Positions 43,958 to 51,269 of a DNA stretch of 64,000 bases are shown here, in pieces. This DNA is from Pseudobdellovibrionaceae bacterium. Lineage in GTDB: Bacteria > Bdellovibrionota > Bdellovibrionia > Bdellovibrionales > UBA1609. The translations under genes and the position numbers were made by a program. Position 1 is the first letter of the stretch; every line of letters begins with the position of its first letter. The stretch covers positions 1-64,000 of the forward strand of contig JACKAN010000012.1 of the NCBI GenBank assembly GCA_020635055.1, read 5' to 3'. The notes below the pieces were generated by a model. That model saw only the letters and a list, made by a program, of their open reading frames with translations, was not told where the DNA came from and searched no databases.

Positions 43958-44118
43958 TGCCAGGTTCCGAATCCGGGTCACAGTGAGTCAGATTCTTAGT
44001 GATAAGACCGTTTAGTACGTTTATCATTGGCGATTTGAAATTCAGATTTTCTCATCGTGATTCCCACTGTTAACTAATAATCAAAATCTGTGTTGGAATT
44101 TAACCAACTTTGAGTAGA
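43955..44118 (+). repeat. TGCCAGG-family element, copy B, left part (interrupted by IS)
   Basis: Homologous to 46786-46985. Shared blocks: TAGTGCCAGGTTCCG-AATCCGGGTCACAG, GAGTCAGATTC, GAAATTCAGATTTTCTCATC, TTCCCACTGTT, AATCTGTGTT-GGAATTTAACCAACTTT. A hairpin (TGATAA 44000-44005 with TTATCA 44021-44026, inner CGT/ACG) occupies the place where copy C has a different 10-bp stem. The element is split at 44118 by the IS256-family insertion and resumes at 45492. Confidence 0.88.
44110..44118. repeat. Left target-site duplication of IS element (9 bp)
   Basis: TTGAGTAGA, repeated exactly at 45483-45491 on the other side of the insertion sequence. Nine bases fits the 8-9 bp duplications of IS256-family elements. 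Confidence 0.92.
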
Positions 44119-45482
44119 GAGATATTTTAAAATGTTGTGGATTAGTTATCCAGCGACAACCTTTTCGGTTTTTTTATCTTCTACAATAATGCCATCCTTG
44201 TAAGCAACCCCATTTAATAGCTTTGTAAACTCTTTAACCCCACATAATCTTAGCCAGTGGCTTTCACATTGTTTTAACAACTTAAAAGTCATGGCCGTAG
44301 CAGAGTTAATACTGCCGGCACCCTTAGTTGATTTTAAACGACTCTTTACTCCAGCAAATGATGACTCTATAGGGTTACTAGTTCTTATGCTACGCCAGTG
44401 TGCTGCTGGGAAATCAAAAAAATTATTTAATTCATTCCAGTTTTTAGTTAAACAAGTAACCATCTTTGGATATTTATTTTCATAAGCTTTTGAAAAATTA
44501 TTTTTTATTTTAGTCGCTGTTTCTTTATCTGGTGCCCGCATCATTTCATGTAACTGTGATTTAATTGCTGGCTGAAGTTTTTTAGGACACTTATCTAATA
44601 CATTGGCTATCTTATGTACCCAGCAACGCTGGTGTTTTGTTTTTTTAAATTCTTCTAAACTTTCAAGGGCTGACCAAAATCCTAAAGCCCCATCTGCTAT
44701 AGCCAATAGAGGACAGTTTAAACCCCTGGCTATTAAAGACCTTAATACAACTAACCAGGACTCCTTAGACTCCCTGTAACCGGCTTCTACAGCTAATAAT
44801 TTCTTTTCACCATCTTGAGTTACACCCATGATTACCAACAAGTTTAAACGCTTGTCTTCTCCGATTCGAATAGATACATTGACCCCATCAGCCCAGAGGT
44901 AAACAAACTCATCTGTGATTTTACTTTTTTTCCATACCTGATACTCCTCCTCCCAGCGTCTTTTTAATTTACTAATACTTCCTGCTGAAAGGCCTTGAGA
45001 AAAATGATCCTTTAATATTTTATCAAATTTATTTGTTGAAACACCTGATAAGTAAAGTGCGGGAATTAAACTCTCTATTTTGGGGGACCGTCTTATATAA
45101 GCTGGTAATAAATTAGAGGAAAACTTAAAGCCATCACGTTTGTCATTTACTCTAGGGGTCTTGATTTCAATAGCACCAGCAGCTGTAGTGATTTTCCTAG
45201 ACTTGCTGCTTCCATTTTTTACTACTAATCGGTGCCCAGAATCATCAATAAGGCTTTGATGATTATTAATATACTCCTCAACTTCCAGCTGTAAAGCTTG
45301 TTGGAGCATCTTTTTGGCCCCTTCTTTAACTACATCATCTAAGTTGATTGATTCGGATTTTTCGGTTACTATTTTTAGCATAGCGGCTCTCCTTTTGCTC
45401 ATTTAATGAGCGGTTTTTAGTGAAACCTTAGGTTATGCCGCTATATTTTCTTTTTCAAATCCACAACATTCTGCAATATCTC
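44119..45482 (-). mobile_element. IS256-family insertion sequence, complete
   Basis: 1364 bp bounded by imperfect inverted repeats that both begin GAGATATT and share AATGTTGTGGATT after three or four mismatched positions (44119-44143 and 45482-45458). A single intact transposase gene is inside, on the minus strand, and perfect 9-bp duplications flank it. All components of a recently active element are therefore present. It sits within copy B of the TGCCAGG-family repeat, proving that the repeat was there first. Confidence 0.94.
44146..45381 (-). CDS. IS256-family (Mutator-type) transposase
   Basis: 411 aa DDE transposase. The catalytic residues are visible in order: Asp in L-W-A-D-G-V-N-V, Asp in L-A-I-A-D-G-A-L-G-F-W, and Glu in S-N-P-I-E-S-S-F-A-G. 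The Mutator signature H-Q-R-C-W-V-H-K-I-A-N lies between the last two. I take the ATG at 45381, preceded by AAAGGAGAG; a longer in-frame start at 45402 would include that ribosome site as codons. No disruption is seen. Confidence 0.95.
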   Translation of the reverse strand: MLKIVTEKSESINLDDVVKEGAKKMLQQALQLEVEEYINNHQSLIDDSGHRLVVKNGSSKSRKITTAAGAIEIKTPRVNDKRDGFKFSSNLLPAYIRRSPKIESLIPALYLSGVSTNKFDKILKDHFSQGLSAGSISKLKRRWEEEYQVWKKSKITDEFVYLWADGVNVSIRIGEDKRLNLLVIMGVTQDGEKKLLAVEAGYRESKESWLVVLRSLIARGLNCPLLAIADGALGFWSALESLEEFKKTKHQRCWVHKIANVLDKCPKKLQPAIKSQLHEMMRAPDKETATKIKNNFSKAYENKYPKMVTCLTKNWNELNNFFDFPAAHWRSIRTSNPIESSFAGVKSRLKSTKGAGSINSATAMTFKLLKQCESHWLRLCGVKEFTKLLNGVAYKDGIIVEDKKTEKVVAG

Positions 45483-45590
45483 TTGAGTAGATCAACTTTG
45501 ATCAATGAGTTGTTTATAGCCTACGTCGATATTTCTCAAAATAAGACCAAAATCCCTGAATTTTTTAAAATGTCTTAGTACATAGATAAA
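45483..45590 (+). repeat. Right target-site duplication and right part of TGCCAGG element copy B
   Basis: TTGAGTAGA (45483-45491) followed by TTGATCAATGAGTTGTTTA, TCAAAATAAGA and ATCCCTGAATT, which align with 46952-47035 of copy C (TTGATCAATTAGTTGTTTA, TCAAAATAAGA, ATCCCTGTAATT). Removing the IS and one duplication restores a continuous element of about 270 bp. Confidence 0.82.
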
Positions 45591-45726
45591 TATAAATCAT
45601 TTGTTAATGGATGGGTTTATGAAAAAGAAAATGAATTTTAAATATAACCGAAAAAATCTGGATTTTTAAGTTAAGCACAGGCTTTTTCATTGGAGGTCAT
45701 TTATAATGAAAAATAAAAGAAATTTG

Positions 45727-45846
45727 GCTGCACTGTAATACCTTTGTGAGATCCTCTGGTCTCATTCTACTTTGAACCTGCATAAAGGCTATTATACCCT
45801 TTTTTTCTAAGATCTTATGATCAAGTTTTCGGCCATCTCGTTTCAT
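45727..45846 (-). pseudogene. IS630-family transposase N-terminal fragment
   Basis: Minus strand from the ATG at 45846 reads M-K-R-D-G-R-K-L-D-H-K-I-L-E, then A-F-M-Q-V-Q-S-R-M-R-P-E-D-L-T-K-V-L, matching the N-terminal helix-turn-helix of IS630-type transposases (family pattern D-G-R-K-L-x-H-K-T-L-E). It runs into unrelated sequence and a stop after about 46 codons. No catalytic domain follows. Confidence 0.7.
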
Positions 45847-45956
45847 AGAAAGGATTAAAAACAAAAAATTAGGAAATGTAACTTAAAATAACTTGCATAC
45901 GTCCGAGTTAATAACTTCTAACTACAACCTACTTAGAGTGATTTTATGATGTGGTG

Positions 45957-45978
45957 CGGCCCGAATTTGGAACCTGGC
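45957..45978 (-). repeat. TGCCAGG-family element, inverted end fragment
   Basis: Read on the minus strand this is GTGCCAGGTTCCAAATTCGGGC, which differs from the start of the direct copies at two or three positions. It lies 55 bases before the next gene and is the only copy not directly attached to a stop codon. Confidence 0.75.
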
Positions 45979-46032
45979 ACATTTGTTCTAGATCAGCTAT
46001 GATCGATCGAGATTTTTTTAATGGAGGGGAAA

Positions 46033-46788
46033 ATGTTTAATAAATATGTTATATGTGCGTTGTTATTTTTTGCAACAGGGTCTCACAGTTTAGCAGACTC
46101 TAAAATTACAACTATGCAAGATAGTTTGACTGGAATTATCGGTGATTTTTCGGCTGTGAATAGCCAGGAGGATGATTCTAAGCCATTGGCAAGCTTAAAC
46201 TCTCAATCAAATGAGAGTAAAGAAAATCGAATGAGTGAAAATCGAAGACGTGATAGACGCAGACTAAGAGAAAATAGTTGTTATTTAACATTTGCTTTTG
46301 AAAGGGATAACAATGGCAACTATTGTGAATCAGGATATGGGGTGGTTTATGATGGGGTCATACTAAATAATTCCTGTTATTATAGTATTGAAACGGCACA
46401 TAATGTTATTAATAATTCTAACGTATGCAGTTTGCCCACGCCTCTACGTGCGGGAAGATGCACATTACTTAGGCCTAACGAGAGGGATGATAACAGTAGA
46501 TATTGTGATAAAGCATATGGTTTTATTTACGAAGGTCACATTGTAAATAACATGTGTTTTTATTCTGCAGATCGTGCTGCTATTGAAATGCAGAACACCT
46601 CGGCCTGCTATTATAGACAACATATAGGAAGCTGTAGCTTAGCTATGCCTGGTGTTAGAGATGTGAATGGAAACTATTGTGATAATTCTTATGGAGTTAT
46701 GTATAGGGGACACATTTTAGACAATAGCTGCTATTATAATTTGCAAGTCGCTCAAGAGAAAATGTACAATTATAGCTTTTGCAATTAG
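46033..46788 (+). CDS. Secreted Cys-rich protein with three tandem repeats
   Basis: 251 aa from the ATG at 46033 (GGAGGGG 4 bases before it; an in-frame ATG at 46021 overlaps that site). Signal peptide 1-22. After a polar, Arg-rich linker, three repeats of about 55 residues follow (roughly 80-130, 137-190, 195-250). Each has the skeleton C-x(6-7)-R-D-x-N-x-x-Y-C-x-x-x-Y-G-x-x-Y-x-G-x-I-x-x-N-x-C-(Y/F)-Y and a fourth Cys near its end, so two disulfides per repeat are plausible. Family not recognised. The TAG stop is the first triplet of a TGCCAGG element. Confidence 0.8.
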   Translation: MFNKYVICALLFFATGSHSLADSKITTMQDSLTGIIGDFSAVNSQEDDSKPLASLNSQSNESKENRMSENRRRDRRRLRENSCYLTFAFERDNNGNYCESGYGVVYDGVILNNSCYYSIETAHNVINNSNVCSLPTPLRAGRCTLLRPNERDDNSRYCDKAYGFIYEGHIVNNMCFYSADRAAIEMQNTSACYYRQHIGSCSLAMPGVRDVNGNYCDNSYGVMYRGHILDNSCYYNLQVAQEKMYNYSFCN

Positions 46789-47045
46789 TGCCAGGTTCCG
46801 AATCCGGGTCACAGCAAGTCAGATTCTAAGCGCTCAGATCATTTGAGCGCTTATCTTTTGCGAATTGAAATTCAGATTTTCTCATCACGCTTCCCACTGT
46901 TGTTCAATCATCAGAATCCAGAATCTGTGTTTGAATTTAACCAACTTTCAATAAATCAGTCTTGATCAATTAGTTGTTTAGAGCCCATGCCGAAATATTC
47001 AAAATAAGATTATGATCCCTGTAATTCCTTAAAATTCCTTAAAAT
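46786..47045 (+). repeat. TGCCAGG-family element, copy C (full length)
   Basis: About 260 bp starting at the stop codon of the Cys-rich gene. It contains a perfect 10-bp hairpin (46827-46836 with 46844-46853, TAAGCGCTCA/TGAGCGCTTA) followed by TCTTTTG, and a longer-range pairing of AAATTCAGATT with AATCTG and GAATTT further on. Aligned with copy B the flanks are conserved, while the small hairpin differs in sequence but not in position. Confidence 0.85.
46827..46858 (+). terminator. Hairpin with T-rich tail inside repeat copy C
   Basis: Perfect 10-bp stem TAAGCGCTCA/TGAGCGCTTA, 7-base loop, then TCTTTT. It would terminate transcription of the Cys-rich protein gene 40 bases after its stop. 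The T-run is interrupted, so efficiency is uncertain. Confidence 0.55.
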
Positions 47046-47961
47046 GGAATTGTTATTTTATATAGAAATTATAATCCTGAATAAAATTATAACCTTGAAT
47101 TACAATCAATATCTCAGATTTAGTATTCGATTTTTAATATTTTTTCAAGTTTTGTACTAGCTGCACAATGGTAAACGCATAACTAGCGGCTCCATACAAA
47201 AAGTTAAAATCATTCTAATAATTAAGCATTTAGATTTTTCTTTGAGTTAAACGAAGCTCTTCCTGCGCTTGCCAGACTATAGCCTGGAGGCTGCAGAAAC
47301 AGTTTCGTTCAATGAGAAGCTTAAGGGGAAATATTTTTCTTCTGATTCTGATGAGGGAGTGAGACGTCATGCAAGGCTCGTGTGGGACCTAATTTTGGAC
47401 AAACGGGCTACTTCGTTAGCCCCTGAGGCAATCATACATTCATGCGGAAAAACTTTGAAACCTTAACTCTTGGCCTTTCTTCTAAAGTTTTATGATCTAG
47501 TAGACAATCTTCTTTATTATTAATAACAAGGTAAATACATCTAAACTTTTCTCTAGCTTTATTCTTTGTAAACGGTTATTTGATTTTAACCTTAGCCTTT
47601 AACCTTAGCTTTAGTTCTTTTTCTTGCCCATATTAAAGTTTCTTCTCTTAGTTTTGAAATCTCTCCAATTCTACGATCTAAACATTGCTCTGATAAAGCT
47701 GAAAATTCAATCTCAATAACCTTGAGCCAACTGGCTTTCTTTGGTGAATAGTCCATCTTAAAATCTTTTCAGTTAAATTAAACGCTTTCTCTACCTCCAT
47801 ATTCTCATAAATTGACGTCGGATTATGGGTATCGAGGTTGTTCTGTGTTCGAAAATCGTCCTTTTTTGAGACTCTATCTTCAAAATATCTACTTAAAATT
47901 ATTAAAATTTTAGTTTTATACAACTTTTGCTATAATTAATTGATAAGCAAAGTTGGGGATT
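47046..47961. other. Gene-poor stretch with transposon debris
   Basis: About 900 bases. 47046-47260 is AT-rich with nothing recognised. An open frame at 47269-47466 (65 codons, plus strand, noticeably richer in G+C than its surroundings) has no recognisable family and no ribosome site; I do not call it a gene. On the minus strand, 47490-47520 encodes L-D-H-K-T-L-E-E, which again resembles the IS630 N-terminus. The IS630 C-terminal fragment is listed separately. The promoter of the lipoprotein at 47962 should be within the last 100 bases. Confidence 0.5.
47592..47923 (-). pseudogene. IS630-family transposase C-terminal fragment, frameshifted
   Basis: Upstream frame: N-N-L-D-T-H-N-P-T-S-I-Y-E-N, then E-K-A-F-N-L-T-E-K-I. 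After a frameshift near 47765: M-D-Y-S-P-K-K-A-S-W-L-K-V-I-E-I-E-F, then Q-C-L-D-R-R-I-G-E-I. These are the DNLNTH and SWLNxxEIExS...QCLDRR blocks of the IS630 catalytic domain, with the last catalytic glutamate in I-E-I-E. The element lacks its N-terminus and is inactive. Confidence 0.82.
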
Positions 47962-49191
47962 ATGAGAATAAAAACTAAAATGACCTTAATATTTTCTTTA
48001 GTTGCAATTCTATTGTTTTTTCAGAACTGTTCCGCACCAGAGAGCCTGAATAGTAGTGAAGATAGCAAATCATCAGCTTCCAATTTAGCCAGCAATTACA
48101 ACGACATTAATGAAAAGGTAATAAAACCCAAGTGTCTTTATTGCCATTCTACTTTTAGTCCTGGCGGTGGATTGGATCTTACAGATTTTGATACGATGAT
48201 GGAATCCGGAACGATAATTCCTGGTGACCCCGAAGGGAGCTCATTTTACACCTCATTAGTAAATGGTTCTATGCCGCCGACTACGCCATTAGATCCACAA
48301 AATATTCTAGCCATTGCTCAATGGATTGAAGATGGAGCAAGAGATGCCACTGGACAAATTGGTAATAAACTTCCCCTAGTTAATGCGGGTAATGATCTTT
48401 ATATTTACGAACCACAAAACACAGTCACACTTAAGGGGTCTGCGTCAGATCCTGATGGAGTTGTAGTTGCAAAAGTATGGACACAAATTGAAGGTCCCAA
48501 AACTTTAAATATTGTTTCTCCAAATAATTTAACTACTGAAGTAACAGGTTTAAATGTGTTGGGACATTATGAATTTGAGTTGAGTGTTGAGGATGATAAA
48601 GGAGACATTGTTACGGACAGAGTAAAAGTGAGCTTGAATCCATTTAATAATCTACTTCCAGTAGTTTCTGCTGGCTTAGATATAAATATTCAATTGCCGG
48701 CCACTGCCACAAGCATTACGGCTTTAGCCGCCGACTCGGACGGTTCTATTGCAAATTATCTATGGACACAAAACTCAGGCCCATCTATAGCTAGCCTATC
48801 TAATGCAAACACTAAAACAGTAAGTATTAATGGGTTGTCGCTGGGAACCTATGTATTTAAAATCACTGTTACCGACAATAAGGGCGCTGAATCCTTTGAT
48901 TTAGTTAAAGTTATTGTCGATCCAGCAGCCATCGCTAGGACTTTTACAGATGTGAATAATACAATATTTAAACCCAAATGTTTAAATTGCCACCAAGGTG
49001 GAAATGCACGCGGTGGATACAATATGGAAACATATGCACAAATAATGAGCTTGGTTGTTAAGAATAATGCCAATGAAAGCGGACTCTTTATTCGTTGCTG
49101 GGACGACACTATGCCTCCTGGTAATCCCTTGTCTAAAGCAGAAAAAGATAAGATCCGAGATTGGATCAACACCAACGCCCCAAATAATTAA
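47962..49191 (+). CDS. Lipoprotein with two CxxCH heme motifs and PKD-like repeats
   Basis: 409 aa from the ATG at 47962 (GGGG upstream; TTG at 47953 also possible). The signal peptide ends F-F-Q-N-C-S, a lipobox variant. The N-terminal domain has C-L-Y-C-H near 50 with a distant Met in S-M-P-P-T-T; two PKD/Ig-like repeats follow (about 140-225 and 230-320), then a second domain with C-L-N-C-H and M-P-P-G. The C-x2-C-H plus M-P-P arrangement fits planctomycete-type cytochrome c domains. It is probably an electron-carrying or heme-binding outer-membrane lipoprotein; partner unknown. Confidence 0.82.
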   Translation: MRIKTKMTLIFSLVAILLFFQNCSAPESLNSSEDSKSSASNLASNYNDINEKVIKPKCLYCHSTFSPGGGLDLTDFDTMMESGTIIPGDPEGSSFYTSLVNGSMPPTTPLDPQNILAIAQWIEDGARDATGQIGNKLPLVNAGNDLYIYEPQNTVTLKGSASDPDGVVVAKVWTQIEGPKTLNIVSPNNLTTEVTGLNVLGHYEFELSVEDDKGDIVTDRVKVSLNPFNNLLPVVSAGLDINIQLPATATSITALAADSDGSIANYLWTQNSGPSIASLSNANTKTVSINGLSLGTYVFKITVTDNKGAESFDLVKVIVDPAAIARTFTDVNNTIFKPKCLNCHQGGNARGGYNMETYAQIMSLVVKNNANESGLFIRCWDDTMPPGNPLSKAEKDKIRDWINTNAPNN

Positions 49192-49202
49192 AGGCAATTA
49201 AA

Positions 49203-49255
49203 GGTACCAAGTCCCTTTTTACGTTGCGGTGAAACGTAAAAAGGGACTTGGTACC
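49203..49255. repeat. REP-type palindrome, copy 5 (perfect)
   Basis: 23-bp arms identical to copy 2, with the loop GCGGTGA shared with copy 1. It lies 12 bases after the heme lipoprotein stop and 33 bases before the S66 peptidase ATG. Confidence 0.92.
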
Positions 49256-49287
49256 TTTTGGTCACTGTGGTAGTTTTAGTTGTGACT

Positions 49288-50220
49288 ATGAAACGGCAAG
49301 CTTGGCAGAGTTTAGAACCGGGAGATATCGTTGATATTGTAGCTCCCGCATCTTCCAGTTCAGCAAAAGATTTAAATAACGCACTTCGCTTTGTGCATAA
49401 AATGGGATTTGTGCCCCGTGTACCAAAAGATATTTTTGGTAAGGATTTGCTTTGTGCCAATACAGACAGTCAGCGTTTTAAACATTTAAAAAATGCCATT
49501 TATGCAAAGGACTCTAAAGTCATCTGGAGTTTACGTGGGGGCTACGGCTCTTTGCGATTAATGCCTGCTCTATATAAACTTAAAAAACCAAAACATACTA
49601 AACTTTTTATTGGATATAGCGACACCACTGCACTTCATAATTTTTTTAATCAACAGTGGAACTCGCCCAGCCTACATGGAACGATGTTGGAAGAGTTGGG
49701 GCGCGGAGATGCTGGGCAACGGGAGCTGCGTGATTTTGTCCAAGTTTTATTTCAACTTACAGATAAATTGAACTTCGATAACCTACAGGCTATGAATAGC
49801 CATGCAAGAAAAATACACACAATTAGAGCGCCTGTAGTTGGCGGTAATCTTGCCATCTTAGCTTCCACTTTAGGCACGCCATGGAATTTTTCTGCTAAGG
49901 GAAAAATTTTGGCTTTAGAAGACATAGGCGAACGCGGTTATCGCGTTGATCGTATGCTAGTTCAGTTAGAGCAAGCGGGAGTATTTAAAGGTGTTCGTTC
50001 TGTAATATTTGGCGACTTTGTTGGCGGTGAAGAAAATAAAGCAGAAGATTGCAAATACTTATGGCGAGATGTACAGAAAAGATTTGCTACAGAAGCAAAA
50101 TTTCCTGTCTTAAAAGGATTACCTTTTGGTCACGGGGCTTTCCAAAGGCCGATGCCATTTAATACCTCAGCAAAATTACATTTAGGTCGTAAATGTTACT
50201 TACAGGTAGCCATTAAGTGA
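49288..50220 (+). CDS. LD-carboxypeptidase, peptidase family S66
   Basis: 310 aa. Serine peptidase that trims tetrapeptide muropeptides between L- and D-residues during peptidoglycan recycling. Visible: I-V-A-P-A-S-S near 18, S-L-R-G-G-Y-G-S near 82 (nucleophile serine region), F-I-G-Y-S-D-T-T-A-L-H near 112 and a C-terminal G-H-G near 285. I take the ATG at 49288; the frame is open upstream to a TTG at 49258 next to the REP element. The stop overlaps the next GTG start (GTGA). No signal peptide, as expected for the cytoplasmic recycling enzyme. Confidence 0.92.
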   Translation: MKRQAWQSLEPGDIVDIVAPASSSSAKDLNNALRFVHKMGFVPRVPKDIFGKDLLCANTDSQRFKHLKNAIYAKDSKVIWSLRGGYGSLRLMPALYKLKKPKHTKLFIGYSDTTALHNFFNQQWNSPSLHGTMLEELGRGDAGQRELRDFVQVLFQLTDKLNFDNLQAMNSHARKIHTIRAPVVGGNLAILASTLGTPWNFSAKGKILALEDIGERGYRVDRMLVQLEQAGVFKGVRSVIFGDFVGGEENKAEDCKYLWRDVQKRFATEAKFPVLKGLPFGHGAFQRPMPFNTSAKLHLGRKCYLQVAIK

Positions 50221-51269
50221 CCTCTTTTGAAACACAGTTTCTCAGGCAATTAAATATAAAAGATACAATTCATTTTTCTGATTACTGTGAATCTCTTTCT
50301 TTACAAGTCTATCAAAATGGGAAAAAGAAAATAGATTTTAGTTGGGGAGAAGACTATCTTTATTATGACTTAGCCTCGCTGACAAAACCCATTTTTACAC
50401 TGTCTGCTTTTATTAAAATGACAGAAGAACATCCCCATTTATTAGAAATGGACGTGGGTGAAATTTTGGGTTGGCCCAATTATTTACAAGTGAAAGTTCG
50501 TCATTTATTGTCCCATGGCTCCGGCTTGACTTGGTGGAAACCTATCTACAAAAAAATTCATAATGGCAGTTGGCGGGATCGACGTGAACATCTAGCAAAA
50601 TTACTACAGCAGGAGAAAACAAATCCTCAATCTGTAGCCATTTATTCTGATTTAGATTACTTGGTTTTAGGCTTTGTAATGGAAGTCTTGCTAAATAAAG
50701 ATCTTCATCAATGTTGGTTGAGCTTGAAATCAAACTTTTCTAAAAACAGTTTGCATTTTGTAATTAATGATCAGTTAAAAAATAAAAGAAGCTATGCACC
50801 CACATACTCCCATCAAATAGGACCGTCCTGGGTACAAGGTCTTGTGAACGATGCGAATACTCAAAGCTTAGGTGGCATAAGTAGTCATGCTGGACTTTTT
50901 GGGCAAATAGAAGATGTAAGCAATTGGTTGTTAATGTTAAGAAAATCTCTTCTTTCTAATTCGAATTCTCATTTTGTAACTACAAAGACTATTAAAAAAT
51001 TTATAAAAAGAGAGTTTTCACCAGGAAAAGGGGATTGGTCATTGGGGTTTATGTTGCCAAGCAATGATAGCAGTTCTGGAAAATACTTTTCAAAAAAGTC
51101 TGTGGGACATTTGGGTTTTACAGGAACTTCTTTTTGGTGGGACCCTAAAAAGGATGTATTTGTGGTCCTACTAGCCAATCGCTACATTCAAGAAAATACT
51201 GGAGAAGAATTTAAGTCGCTCAGACCTAAAATTCATAATGCAGTTATGGAGTCCTTGGGATATGGATAA
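50217..51269 (+). CDS. Beta-lactamase-fold serine hydrolase (class C/EstB-like)
   Basis: 350 aa, GTG start overlapping the previous stop. The S-x-x-K motif is S-L-T-K near 54-57 and the tyrosine motif is Y-S-D near 142; S-H-G-S-G-L-T near 100 and G-H-L-G-F-T-G-T near 300 are further family blocks. No signal peptide is seen, so a cytoplasmic D,D-peptidase or esterase acting on recycled muropeptides is a reasonable inference from the S66 neighbour. Resistance activity is not implied. Confidence 0.85.
   Translation: MTSFETQFLRQLNIKDTIHFSDYCESLSLQVYQNGKKKIDFSWGEDYLYYDLASLTKPIFTLSAFIKMTEEHPHLLEMDVGEILGWPNYLQVKVRHLLSHGSGLTWWKPIYKKIHNGSWRDRREHLAKLLQQEKTNPQSVAIYSDLDYLVLGFVMEVLLNKDLHQCWLSLKSNFSKNSLHFVINDQLKNKRSYAPTYSHQIGPSWVQGLVNDANTQSLGGISSHAGLFGQIEDVSNWLLMLRKSLLSNSNSHFVTTKTIKKFIKREFSPGKGDWSLGFMLPSNDSSSGKYFSKKSVGHLGFTGTSFWWDPKKDVFVVLLANRYIQENTGEEFKSLRPKIHNAVMESLGYG

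Larger units (their letters stand above)
45591..46032. other. Intergenic debris with an IS630 fragment and an inverted TGCCAGG end
   Basis: No intact gene. An IS630 N-terminal fragment is annotated separately at 45727-45846. At 45957-45978 the first 22 bases of the TGCCAGG element occur in inverted orientation (GCCCGAATTTGGAACCTGGCAC), pointing away from the gene at 46033. A GGAGGGG ribosome site precedes that gene. Confidence 0.6.

Noticed and set aside
47269..47466. 65-codon open frame, G+C-richer than its surroundings
   Set aside because: No ribosome site, no recognisable family, and located in transposon debris; kept only as a note.
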